From Marinilabiliaceae bacterium (GTDB lineage: Bacteria > Bacteroidota > Bacteroidia > Bacteroidales > Marinilabiliaceae): DNA of 12,047 nt. The notes under the pieces are model-generated. The model did no database searches and was not told the DNA's origin. It saw only the letters and a program-made list of their open reading frames with translations. The stretch covers positions 1 to 12,047 of the forward strand of contig JALVBA010000074.1 of assembly GCA_027010905.1 (NCBI GenBank). Direction: 5' to 3'. Below are positions 1 through 6,257 of the stretch, piece after piece. Each line of letters starts with the position of its first letter. Position 1 is the stretch's first letter. The position numbers and the translations under genes were made by a program.

Positions 1-207
1 TTATTGAGAATTTCTCCCAAAGAACCTACAGGTGTCCTGTCAAGAAAACTTACCTATCAGAGTTTGACCACGAAACATTAGCAAAAATGAATTTAATTTG
101 AATCACACAATAATTAGAATAGAGCCACTATTAATTGAAACCGCCACGTGCGAGAGCATGCGTGGTGGTGTGAGAGGGCGGGGGAGTAATCCCCCTACCT
201 ACTCGAT
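1..207 (+). mobile_element. Group II intron, 3' end (domains V-VI)
   Basis: The 3' end of a bacterial group II intron can be read from its RNA structure. Domain V is at 140-169: a nine-pair lower helix (ACCGCCACG with CGTGGTGGT), containing a C-G-C triad with the expected G-U wobble at 143/166, a two-base bulge at 159-160, a short upper helix and a GAGA (GNRA) tetraloop at 152-155. Domain VI is at 172-204: a GGGGGA/TCCCCC stem with a GTAA loop, and a lower GAG-AGG/CCU-CUC stem that leaves A201 unpaired. A201 is seven bases from the proposed 3' splice site after ...CTCGAT at 207, where a branch-point A is expected. The 5' part and any reverse transcriptase gene lie outside the window. Nothing recognisable as an intron-encoded protein is seen in 1-139. 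The exact intron class is not assigned. Confidence 0.8.
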
Positions 208-445
208 TCGGTGAAACTTTACCCCAACTTGTACAAACATAAATTTTTAAATATCTATTTCTGGCGTACCTATGCTAAATAATGAGATTGATTTTATTGA
301 AGAGTACGGAGGAAAGCTTTATGCGTATGAATTCAAATACGGTACAAAAGGGAAAGTGAAGTTTCCAAAAAGGTTTTTAGAGTCTTATCCTAATTCTGAT
401 TATAAGGTTATTACACCGGATAATTTTTTTGAGTTTATTTGGTAA
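208..445 (+). pseudogene. C-terminal remnant of a DUF4143-type AAA ATPase, frameshifted
   Basis: Directly after the intron, the frame starting at 208 reads SVKLYPNLYKHKFLNIYFWRTYA and then hits TAA at 280. Moving by one base at the AAA run 277-279 restores NNEIDFIEEYGGKLYAYEFK and continues to ...YPNSDYKVITPDNFFEFIW with a TAA stop at 443-445. The combined string (YFWRT, EIDFIEE, KLYAYEFK, KVKFPK, FLESYP, KVITPDNF) matches the conserved C-terminal nuclease-like part of the ATP-binding proteins with a DUF4143 domain that are abundant in Bacteroidota. The ATPase part would lie upstream of the intron, outside the window. An ATG at 272 opens a 57-residue frame, but this is the tail of the broken gene rather than a new small gene. 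The intron appears to be inserted in the sense orientation, and a +1 frameshift (one extra A) adds a second lesion. Confidence 0.8.
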
Positions 446-551
446 CCTGAAGTAAATAAGTGATAGGATTAACTTATTAACTATTTTTAACATTACCATC
501 AACACAGGAAAGAAACAGATTGCTCGTCTTACTACATGAAGAGTGAAACCT
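446..551 (+). promoter_or_regulatory. Probable promoter/leader region of the sigma-factor operon
   Basis: This AT-rich gap lies between the ATPase remnant and the sigma-factor gene and must carry the promoter of the + strand operon unless transcription reads through. A tandem 8-base near-repeat, ATTAACTT ATTAACTA, occupies 468-483 and is followed by TTTTTAAC. No clear Bacteroidota housekeeping promoter (TTTG / TAnnTTTG) is visible. The TTAAC repeats are only a candidate regulatory element, for example for ECF-sigma autoregulation. Confidence 0.3.
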
Positions 552-1124
552 ATGGATAATCAAACATTGATAAAACAGTTGAATGATGGAGATGCAAAGG
601 CATTTGAAGCGTTTGTATTGGAGTATCAGGGTTTGGTGTTTAGTACCTGTCTTTCATTTCTAAACCATCGTCAAGATGCCGAGGATATAGCTCAGGATGT
701 TTTTATCTACGCATTCAAATCTATAAATACATTTCGGGGTGAAGCTTTGCTCTCAACATGGCTCTACAAATTATCAATGAATAAATCACTCGATTTTATC
801 AGGGCAAAAAAGAGGCAGAAAAGAGGTAGTGGTTTACTAAGACAGATGGATAATGAGGCGATGTCTCGACTTAATGTTTCAATTCCAAATCAACCAAACA
901 GTGAGCTGGAAGATGAGGAGAAGAAGCAGGTTTTGCATGCAGCAGTAGATAGGCTTCCGAAGAGACAGAAAAGGGCGATTATCCTTTCAAGGTTCGAAGG
1001 TCTTTCGCAGGAGCAGGTAGCCGAAGTGATGGAGACTTCAGTATCATCGGTGGAATCACTATTGGTGCGGGGTAAAAAGAAACTAAAGGAGCTATTGTCA
1101 GACTATTTCTACGGGAAAGGATGA
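552..1124 (+). CDS. RNA polymerase sigma factor, ECF subfamily (sigma-70 family)
   Basis: This is a 190-residue extracytoplasmic-function sigma factor, which would direct RNA polymerase to a small stress regulon. Region 2 covers roughly residues 15-90, with the typical core-binding and -10-recognition pattern (FEAFVLEYQGLVF, DAEDIAQDVFIYAFKSI, TFRGEALLSTWLYKLSMNKSLDFIR). Region 4 covers about 120-185 (RLPKRQKRAIILSRFEGLSQEQVAEVM, then an HTH with SVSSVESLLVRGKKKLKE). Length and order are normal for the family. The ATG at 552 is preferred; a GTG at 543 would add three residues (MKP). It is the first gene of a + strand set with an anti-sigma-like membrane protein 37 bases downstream and then two Spy/CpxP-like proteins, the usual arrangement of a sigma factor held at the membrane by a metal- or envelope-stress sensor. 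The signal and targets cannot be read from the sequence. Confidence 0.93.
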   Translation: MDNQTLIKQLNDGDAKAFEAFVLEYQGLVFSTCLSFLNHRQDAEDIAQDVFIYAFKSINTFRGEALLSTWLYKLSMNKSLDFIRAKKRQKRGSGLLRQMDNEAMSRLNVSIPNQPNSELEDEEKKQVLHAAVDRLPKRQKRAIILSRFEGLSQEQVAEVMETSVSSVESLLVRGKKKLKELLSDYFYGKG

Positions 1125-1161
1125 CGTTAAACGCAGGAAAAAGAAGATATCGGAGTCAAAT

Positions 1162-1542
1162 ATGAAGAAAGGCAATAAGATGAAAAAGAGTGATAAAAAT
1201 ATAGAGAAGCTGGTTAATTCAATATTGGAGTATTCAGAGAATATCCCCAGAGTTGAACCATCTGAATCATTTGCCGGAAATGTGATGGCACGTTTCGAAA
1301 AGGAGGTTGCTAAAGGTAAGGTGATGACAGTAAACTTTATGCCATACATTCGTATTGCCGCATCTCTAATCGTTTTTGCTGTAATTGGTAATCTACTGAT
1401 ACTAATTACCAGCCTGAAACAGCCGGAGAGTAAGAATGACATGTTAAGTGAGTTCTCCTCAAAATACAATATCGATCAGGAGGATCAGTGGTGGACAAAT
1501 CTGGCATCAGGAACATATTATGACTTTACTGAAGAAGAATAG
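1162..1542 (+). CDS. Small single-pass membrane protein, probable anti-sigma factor
   Basis: This is a 126-residue protein with a charged cytoplasmic N-terminus (residues 1-60, including LVNSILEYSENIPRVEPSE and FAGNVMARFEKEV), one clear transmembrane helix at about 64-83 (IRIAASLIVFAVIGNLLILI), and a short acidic outer tail that ends WWTNLASGTYYDFTEEE. No zinc-binding HxxxCxxC anti-sigma motif is seen. The role is therefore inferred from topology and from its place directly behind an ECF sigma gene and before a Spy-like sensor, as in Cnr-type sigma/anti-sigma/sensor sets. A second in-frame ATG at 1180 (MKKSDKN) could be the true start. The next gene begins 15 bases (GTG) or 72 bases (ATG) downstream, consistent with one operon. 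Confidence 0.75.
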   Translation: MKKGNKMKKSDKNIEKLVNSILEYSENIPRVEPSESFAGNVMARFEKEVAKGKVMTVNFMPYIRIAASLIVFAVIGNLLILITSLKQPESKNDMLSEFSSKYNIDQEDQWWTNLASGTYYDFTEEE

Positions 1543-1614
1543 GGCAAGAGCTGAAAAGTGAAATCTCGTTATTGGGATGATAAGTATAAATCGAAAGAAT
1601 TAAATAATATAGTA

Positions 1615-2151
1615 ATGGATAAGAAGAGTAAAGTATGCTGGTCGTTATTAATCCTATTTTTAGTGCTCAACATTGTTTTTATTGGTGTTTGGATCAATAG
1701 AACAGATGTGGGTAGTATAACTTTATTAAGGGGAGACAGAACGAAGGAAGTCGGGTCAAAGGGGTACAATAAATATAAAAGCTACCTGATAAAGGAGTTG
1801 AAGATGGATTCTATTCAGGCTAAAGAGTACTCCAAGCTGAAACGAATACATGTTGCACAGGTAGTACAGACTATGAAAAAGATAGATAGTCTTAGGGTTT
1901 TGCTTGGCAATGAGGTGTTTTCCGAAGTGCAGGATTCAGGACGGATAGCTCTGTTAATCGAGGATATTACGGCTCAAAAAATGATTTTTGAATGGAAGAA
2001 TATAAACCATCTTAAAGATGTGAAGTCTATACTAAGCGAAGAGCAACGAAATACCTTCGATAAGCTGCACAAAAAGATGATGAGTAAAATGAAACATGGT
2101 GGAGGACCACCATTTAGAGGCGAAGGCCGGGGGCGGAATAGTAGGCAGTAA
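1615..2151 (+). CDS. Membrane-anchored Spy/CpxP-type periplasmic sensor (heavy-metal-sensor-like)
   Basis: The protein has an N-terminal signal anchor (about residues 8-27 from this start: VCWSLLILFLVLNIVFIGVW). A mostly helical, charged periplasmic domain follows, with the Spy/CpxP-like pattern near its end (LSEEQRNTFDKLHKKMMSKM). It closes with a Gly-rich basic tail (KHGGGPPFRGEGRGRNSRQ). This matches the periplasmic heavy-metal sensor / CnrX-ZraP-like group. Such proteins sense metal or misfolded envelope proteins and act on an anti-sigma factor; here the partner would be the protein encoded just upstream. I prefer the ATG at 1615 because homologues usually begin a few residues before the membrane helix. 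A GTG at 1558 would add 19 hydrophilic residues. The metal specificity is unknown: no obvious His/Met cluster is seen except near the C-terminus. Confidence 0.75.
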   Translation: MDKKSKVCWSLLILFLVLNIVFIGVWINRTDVGSITLLRGDRTKEVGSKGYNKYKSYLIKELKMDSIQAKEYSKLKRIHVAQVVQTMKKIDSLRVLLGNEVFSEVQDSGRIALLIEDITAQKMIFEWKNINHLKDVKSILSEEQRNTFDKLHKKMMSKMKHGGGPPFRGEGRGRNSRQ

Positions 2152-2199
2152 TCAGAAATCAGTGTTCGGTATTCAGAACCCGAAATAAGTAACAAGAAT

Positions 2200-2217
2200 T
2201 AAACGTCGCGAAGTTTA
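2200..2217. promoter_or_regulatory. Near-perfect 18-bp palindrome upstream of the tandem-Spy gene
   Basis: TAAACGTCGCGAAGTTTA is palindromic at 16 of 18 positions (TAAAC-n-TCGCGA-n-GTTTA). In RNA the arms can extend to AATTAAAC/GTTTAGTT (2197-2220) with one U-G pair. It sits 44 bases before the ATG at 2261, in the 109-base gap after the sensor gene, and it is more GC-rich at its centre than its surroundings. It could be an operator for a dimeric regulator or an mRNA hairpin that sets the level of the last gene. No U-tract follows, so it is unlikely to be a terminator. Confidence 0.4.
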
Positions 2218-2260
2218 GTTTACAGTATTAAATTATTTAAAAATATTAAAAATTATAATC

Positions 2261-3247
2261 ATGAAAAAGTTAATGTATTTATCTATAGTTATGGTAATCG
2301 GTCTGGCGGTATTGTTAACATCAGCCACAGCTCCGATAGCAGGAGAGAATGGTATTATGGGAAAACGAGGTGAAGGTTTTCACCGCGGAATGCACAAAGG
2401 AATGCATCAGAGCATGATGCTAGACAACCTTAACGATGAGCAGAAAGAGCAGGTTAAGCAGTTGAGAATAGAGATGATGAAAAACTCGTTGCCGGTAAGA
2501 AATGAGTTGAATGAGAAGAGAGCCCGCTTACGCAGTCTCACAACCGGTGATAACGTTGATGTTAAGGGTGCTGAAAAGGTACTAACCGATATTGAAAAGC
2601 TGAAAACTCAACAGGTTAAGCAGAAAGTTAGAATGAGAGTTGAAGTTCGTAAAATCCTCAACGATGAGCAACGTGTGGTGTTTGATGCTCATGTAGGAAT
2701 GGGAGATAAGGGAGGAAGAAAGGGAAGTTTCCATAAAAATCAATCAAGTGCAAAGCAGATACATGGAAATGCAGGACAGAAGCAGGGCAGACCATGTATG
2801 CAAGGAATGCCGGGGAAAATGTCTCAGCAGGGAATGAAACCCGGAATGCAGAGTGGATCAGGAATGGGCATGAATGGAAAACAAGGAATGCAGGCCAATG
2901 GTGGAATGCATTGTAAAGGTGGCATGATGGGTATATCCGGTAACAGACCTGGAATGAAGCAGGGTGGAATGATGAATTTTACTACTGAGCAGCAGGAGCA
3001 GTTAAAAACTCTTAGAGTTGAGCAGATGAAATCGATGACTCAGTTTCGTAATCAGCTGAGAGAATTTAAGGCAAAATTGAGAACAATTACTTCTGTTGAT
3101 GATGTAAATCTGAAAGATATTGATAAGTTGTTGGATGAGATGGGAAAAGTAAAACTCGAAATGGCAAGGAACAAATTATCACATCAGCAGAGTGTTCGAG
3201 CAATGCTTACCGACGAGCAAAAAGTGATTATGGATATACATCGCTAA
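2261..3247 (+). CDS. Secreted tandem Spy/CpxP-like protein with Met/Gly-rich linker
   Basis: This 328-residue exported protein has a signal peptide at about 1-28 (hydrophobic core YLSIVMVIGLAVLLTSATA). A His/Met-rich stretch follows (HRGMHKGMHQSMM, 41-53). A first Spy-like helical domain covers about 55-145 (LNDEQKEQVKQLR ... ILNDEQRVVFDAH). A low-complexity linker covers about 146-240 with 15 Met, many Gly and two Cys (C179, C218). A second Spy-like domain covers 240-328 (FTTEQQEQLKTLR ... MLTDEQKVIMDIH). The two domains align along their length (TDEQ/NDEQ ends, LRxxxMK, RNxLxExxAxLR, Dxxxxxx(D/E)K), so they are an internal duplication. Spy/CpxP proteins are periplasmic chaperones or metal-binding stress proteins. 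The Met-rich linker suggests copper or another soft metal, which is inference. It is the last gene of the sigma operon and probably its main effector; it may also be transcribed from its own leader. Confidence 0.8.
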   Translation: MKKLMYLSIVMVIGLAVLLTSATAPIAGENGIMGKRGEGFHRGMHKGMHQSMMLDNLNDEQKEQVKQLRIEMMKNSLPVRNELNEKRARLRSLTTGDNVDVKGAEKVLTDIEKLKTQQVKQKVRMRVEVRKILNDEQRVVFDAHVGMGDKGGRKGSFHKNQSSAKQIHGNAGQKQGRPCMQGMPGKMSQQGMKPGMQSGSGMGMNGKQGMQANGGMHCKGGMMGISGNRPGMKQGGMMNFTTEQQEQLKTLRVEQMKSMTQFRNQLREFKAKLRTITSVDDVNLKDIDKLLDEMGKVKLEMARNKLSHQQSVRAMLTDEQKVIMDIHR

Positions 3248-3258
3248 AATAAAATTTT

Positions 3259-3292
3259 CGGGATGGCTGATAAAAGTCATCCCGTTATTTAT
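3259..3292. terminator. Bidirectional intrinsic terminator
   Basis: A ten-pair stem, CGGGATGGCT/AGTCATCCCG (one G-U), lies at 3259-3284 with the loop GATAAA, just 11 bases after the stop of the tandem-Spy gene. On the + strand it is followed by TTATTTATT. On the - strand it is followed by a T-rich run (AAAATTTTATTTT). It can therefore end both the + strand sigma operon and the - strand sugar cluster, whose last gene stops at 3414. Confidence 0.85.
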
Positions 3293-3342
3293 TGATAAAA
3301 GCTCTGTGATCTTCTTTTTTTTGAATTATTTATATATAACCA

Positions 3343-3357
3343 CTATGTTTGACATAG
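3343..3357. other. Small hairpin in the convergent intergenic region
   Basis: CTATG-TTTGA-CATAG forms a five-pair stem in the 120-base gap between the terminator at 3259-3292 and the end of the isomerase gene. No strong T-tract follows on either strand, so it may be an accessory 3'-end structure for the - strand transcript. Nothing else was recognised in this gap. Confidence 0.3.
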
Positions 3358-3413
3358 AGCCGAAATTTATTGTTACCATAGCGTTTTTTAACACAATATG
3401 ATTCAATAATTTC

Positions 3414-4412
3414 CTATTGATTCTCCTTATCGAATGCGGCATCAAAAGCCAAATCGGATGGAGGGAAGTCCACCTTGCGCACAAACTCACAAGCTTCTTT
3501 AGCACCATGTTCACGATCCATGCCTATATCTTCCCACTCTACTGATAGAGGTCCGGTATAGTTAACCCGGTTCAGACCTCTGATAATCTCCTCAAAATTA
3601 ATGTTTCCACGACCCAGGCTACGGAAGTCCCAGAATCGGCGGCGGTCACCAAAGTTGAGGTTTCCACCAAACACACCTGCATCAACTGACTTGGACGACC
3701 AGCCAACATCTTTCATGTGAACATGAACTATCCTATCACTAAACCTATGGATGAATTCTACATAGTCAACACCCTGATAGCCCATGTGAGACGGATCGTA
3801 ATTGAATCCGAAAGAGGGATGATTATTGATAGCCTGAAGTGCTCTTTCGGTTGATGCTATGTCGAAGGCAATCTCTGTGGGATGTACTTCCAGTCCAAAC
3901 ATAATTTCTAATTTCTGAAATTCATCCATTATGGGAGTCCATCGCTTGGCGAAGTCGCTATAGCCTGCCCCAATCATCTCTTCTGTAACAGGAGGGAAGG
4001 AGTAGAGCAGATGCCAAATTGAGCTGCCGGTAAACCCGTTAACAATTTTCACTCCGAGCTGTTTGGCTGCATGGGCTGTTTTAATCATCTCTTCGGTTGC
4101 CCGACAGCGCACACTCTCAGGCTCACCGTCGCCCCAGATGTAATCGGGCAGGATACTTTTATGACGTTCGTCTATCAGATCACACACTGCCTGCCCCACG
4201 AGGTGGTTAGAGATGGCATAGACCTTTAAACCGTAATGGTGAAGGGTTTCAAGTTTCTGCTCGATGTAGGTATCATCGGCTTTGTTCACCTCAAAGTGGT
4301 CGCCCCAGCAAGCGAGTTCAAGCCCGTTGTAACCAAACTCCTTGGCTTTTTTGCAAATCGTCTCAAATGGCAAATCTGCCCATTGGCCTGTGAATAGTGT
4401 TACTGGTCTCAT
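3414..4412 (-). CDS. Sugar phosphate isomerase/epimerase family TIM-barrel protein (cytoplasmic)
   Basis: This 332-residue protein is of the xylose-isomerase-like / AP-endonuclease-2 TIM-barrel superfamily, which isomerises or epimerises sugars and keto-sugars with a divalent metal. The expected metal ligands are visible: E175 (GLEVHP), D206 and H209 (NYDPSHMGY), H232 (HVHMKDV) and E292 (SVEWED). The N-terminus (MRPVTLFTGQWADLPFE) starts directly with the first strand and there is no signal peptide, so it should work in the cytoplasm, unlike the other enzymes of the cluster. It is the last gene of the - strand set, 266 bases behind the DUF1080 fusion gene, and ends before the shared terminator. 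Its probable role is the final conversion of an imported keto-sugar or released sugar. The precise substrate cannot be assigned; IolE/IolI-like dehydratase or isomerase chemistry is also possible. Confidence 0.88.
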   Translation of the reverse strand: MRPVTLFTGQWADLPFETICKKAKEFGYNGLELACWGDHFEVNKADDTYIEQKLETLHHYGLKVYAISNHLVGQAVCDLIDERHKSILPDYIWGDGEPESVRCRATEEMIKTAHAAKQLGVKIVNGFTGSSIWHLLYSFPPVTEEMIGAGYSDFAKRWTPIMDEFQKLEIMFGLEVHPTEIAFDIASTERALQAINNHPSFGFNYDPSHMGYQGVDYVEFIHRFSDRIVHVHMKDVGWSSKSVDAGVFGGNLNFGDRRRFWDFRSLGRGNINFEEIIRGLNRVNYTGPLSVEWEDIGMDREHGAKEACEFVRKVDFPPSDLAFDAAFDKENQ

Positions 4413-4436
4413 GATATTTTGTTTTGTGTTTTGTCA

Positions 4437-4461
4437 CGATTTTTGTATTCATAAAAAATCG
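4437..4461. promoter_or_regulatory. Inverted repeat upstream of the isomerase gene
   Basis: CGATTTTT (4437-4444) and AAAAATCG (4454-4461) form a perfect 8-bp inverted repeat with a 9-base spacer. It lies 25-49 bases before the isomerase ATG (read on the - strand). It may be an operator or a 5'-leader hairpin of that gene. The surrounding sequence is AT-rich and could hold a promoter, but no clear TTTG/TAnnTTTG pair is seen. Confidence 0.35.
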
Positions 4462-4485
4462 CGCCAAAACTATTTTACATTTCTA

Positions 4486-4680
4486 TTGACCCCGGGCGAT
4501 GCCCGGGGTTATAATATTGCGCCCTTACAGGGCTTATCCTGCACCGTTCCTTTGGAACTTGCTTCGTTTTATCTCCCCTCTTTTTTGGGAGAGGGGTTGG
4601 GGGTGAGGTCTATCGCATCTACAGGGCTTGTTCTTTTGTTGCACCTTAGTTTTTCCTCTCTTTTGGAGAGAAAAGGGTCT
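4486..4680. repeat. Cluster of inverted repeats, probable dispersed REP/MITE-like intergenic element
   Basis: This gap between two genes of the same operon holds several hairpins: ACCCCGGGC-GAT-GCCCGGGGT (4489-4509), GCCCT-TAC-AGGGC (4521-4533), GTTCC-TTT-GGAAC (4546-4558), CCCCTC...GAGGGG (4575-4596) followed by TTGGGGGTGAGG, and TTTTcCTCTC...GAGAGAAAA (4651-4674). A direct repeat, TACAGGGCTT...TGCACC, occurs at 4526-4545 and again at 4619-4646. Its GC-rich parts differ from the AT-rich spacers around it. The gggagaggggttgggggtgagg type of string and the CCCGGGC hairpin resemble short repeats scattered in many Bacteroidota genomes (from general knowledge, not searched). It is non-coding on both strands as far as I can see. 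It could stabilise or partly end the upstream transcript. Confidence 0.65.
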
Positions 4681-6220
4681 ACAATTCTGCAGCTACCTTT
4701 TTCAAATAGTTAACAGACTCTCTGATATCGGGCAGTGGATTTTCCCAATGGTACTCATTCTCAATTGTCATTACTCCTTTAAAGCCTTGGTCTTTTAGTT
4801 CTTCGAGCATTGCCGGAATATCTGCTTTCCCTGTTCCTATAGGTACAGTGTGAGCTTTCAGGTTATCAAACTCATTCATGTCTTTTATGTGTAGTGAGTT
4901 GATATGACCGCTCAATTGACGATAACATTCAATAGGGTCAATTCCTGAGCGCATCCAATGACCATTATCCACACATGCACCCATCATTTTAGAATGTCCA
5001 TCGATAGCCTCTAATACGGTTTTTGGTTGCCAGTAGTGAGTAGCTCTGGCGTGATTATGAATACCAACTCTGATGCCATAAGCATTAGCCAGACTATCAA
5101 CCAAAGGTACATCTTTAAAAGGAGGTTCTGCATTGATTGTTTCAATACCCATCTCTTTACCAAATTCAAATATCTGTGTCCACTCCTCAGGTGTTTTGCC
5201 GTTAACGACACCGTAAGCAATCATCTTAATTCCGAAATGATCCAGAATATCTTTAATCTTCTTGCGGGTTGTTTTATCAGCAGAGAAGTGAGTTGTTTCA
5301 TCTCCCATGCCACTGATCTTCTGCCCAGGAAAAACTTCAATATATTTTAGTCCCAGCTCTTTTACAAACTTAACAGCCTCAACAAAAGTGAATCTATTAA
5401 ACGACCATGCCTGAACGGCCAGTTTCCAACCATATTTTTCGAGAGGATCCGTTTTTGCCATAAGAATTGTTTTTGTGTCTTGTTGTTTTAATTCACGAAT
5501 CCAAATGTTACGATATGAAATAGGGTTACCATGATCTTGAAGTTGAAGGGGGAGCTTGTCTGCATGGTATTTGTATCCTGGTATTCCGGAGTAGATAGTT
5601 GGTCCTTCCAATTCAACATGGTTTTGGATTAATACCCCGTTATGCACAACGGTTATGTAGGCGGGAATTAAAAGAATTTCATCTTCAGAAAACCGAGGTG
5701 CGGTGAAGAAGATATCGTAAGTTTGCCATTTACCGGGTTTGCGACTGGCATTTACCAAAGGTGAATATTGTTTATACAAGCTGCCTGCCTGTCCATTATA
5801 GTAGGTCTTGTTGTTGTACGAATCAAGTACCTGCACTTCGTAAAGCCCCATAAGAAACACTCCGCTATTGCCACGTCCTTGTCCGTCACCCTCAACCTTT
5901 TTAGGTATTTTCCACTCTATGTGAAGTTGGATATCGCCAAAAGCCTGTTTTGTTCTAACAGAACCTGAACGCTTGACAGTTGTCAGGGTTTTTGATGCAT
6001 CCCACTTTAGTGGTTGTCCGTCAGCTTGTTCCCATTTGGCCGCGTCACTCTTACCCGAATAGAGTATTATTGCATCGCTTGGGGGAATATTGCACTTCTT
6101 GGCAGGAGTAACAATATCAGGTTTCGATCTCCAGTCTTCGGTCTGCTTAGGTTCAATCTTCTGCCCTTGTACAAGCTGTGAAGCAAAGAGTATTGTCAAT
6201 GATAAAAGTAGATTGTTCAT
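4679..6220 (-). CDS. Secreted DUF1080 (3-keto-disaccharide hydrolase) fused to a sugar isomerase TIM barrel
   Basis: This 513-residue two-domain protein has a Sec signal peptide at about 1-19 (NNLLLSLTILFASQLVQG). Residues about 47-245 form a DUF1080 / 3-keto-disaccharide hydrolase domain with a concanavalin-like fold. Its family patterns are visible: AFGDIQLHIEWKIP, GRGNSGVFLMGLYEVQVLDS, GKWQTYDIFFTAP, and LPLQLQDHGNPISYRNIWIREL. Residues about 263-513 form a xylose-isomerase-like TIM barrel with probable ligands E365, D418/H421 (CVDNGHW), H444 (LHIKDMN) and E487 (TIENEY). DUF1080 enzymes cleave 3-keto-glycosides. The barrel could then convert the keto-sugar, so the fusion would join two steps in one exported polypeptide. 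The two halves are linked by a short segment (KQQDTKTILMAKTDPLEKYG). It lies 37 bases downstream of the ThuA-like gene. Substrate unknown. Confidence 0.88.
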   Translation of the reverse strand: MNNLLLSLTILFASQLVQGQKIEPKQTEDWRSKPDIVTPAKKCNIPPSDAIILYSGKSDAAKWEQADGQPLKWDASKTLTTVKRSGSVRTKQAFGDIQLHIEWKIPKKVEGDGQGRGNSGVFLMGLYEVQVLDSYNNKTYYNGQAGSLYKQYSPLVNASRKPGKWQTYDIFFTAPRFSEDEILLIPAYITVVHNGVLIQNHVELEGPTIYSGIPGYKYHADKLPLQLQDHGNPISYRNIWIRELKQQDTKTILMAKTDPLEKYGWKLAVQAWSFNRFTFVEAVKFVKELGLKYIEVFPGQKISGMGDETTHFSADKTTRKKIKDILDHFGIKMIAYGVVNGKTPEEWTQIFEFGKEMGIETINAEPPFKDVPLVDSLANAYGIRVGIHNHARATHYWQPKTVLEAIDGHSKMMGACVDNGHWMRSGIDPIECYRQLSGHINSLHIKDMNEFDNLKAHTVPIGTGKADIPAMLEELKDQGFKGVMTIENEYHWENPLPDIRESVNYLKKVAAEL

Positions 6221-6257
6221 ATTAAAATGGTTTAATTAGTTTACAAAAAAATAATCC

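Noticed and set aside
3..101. Open frame ending at TGA 99-101 (…SEFDHETLAKMNLI) as the C-terminus of an intron-encoded protein
   Set aside because: No reverse-transcriptase, maturase or HNH motif is visible in the short stretch, and another frame is also open there; it cannot be supported.
272..445. Independent 57-residue small gene starting at ATG 272
   Set aside because: It matches the C-terminal end of DUF4143-type ATPases, and the other frame upstream continues the same protein, so it is a broken gene tail.
4486..4680. CRISPR array
   Set aside because: The repeats are unequal hairpins and one two-copy direct repeat; there is no regular repeat-spacer pattern and no cas gene.
4342..4713. 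123-residue + strand reading frame over the isomerase start and the repeat region
   Set aside because: It crosses hairpins and the end of a real - strand gene, shows no domain pattern, and its sequence reflects the repeats.
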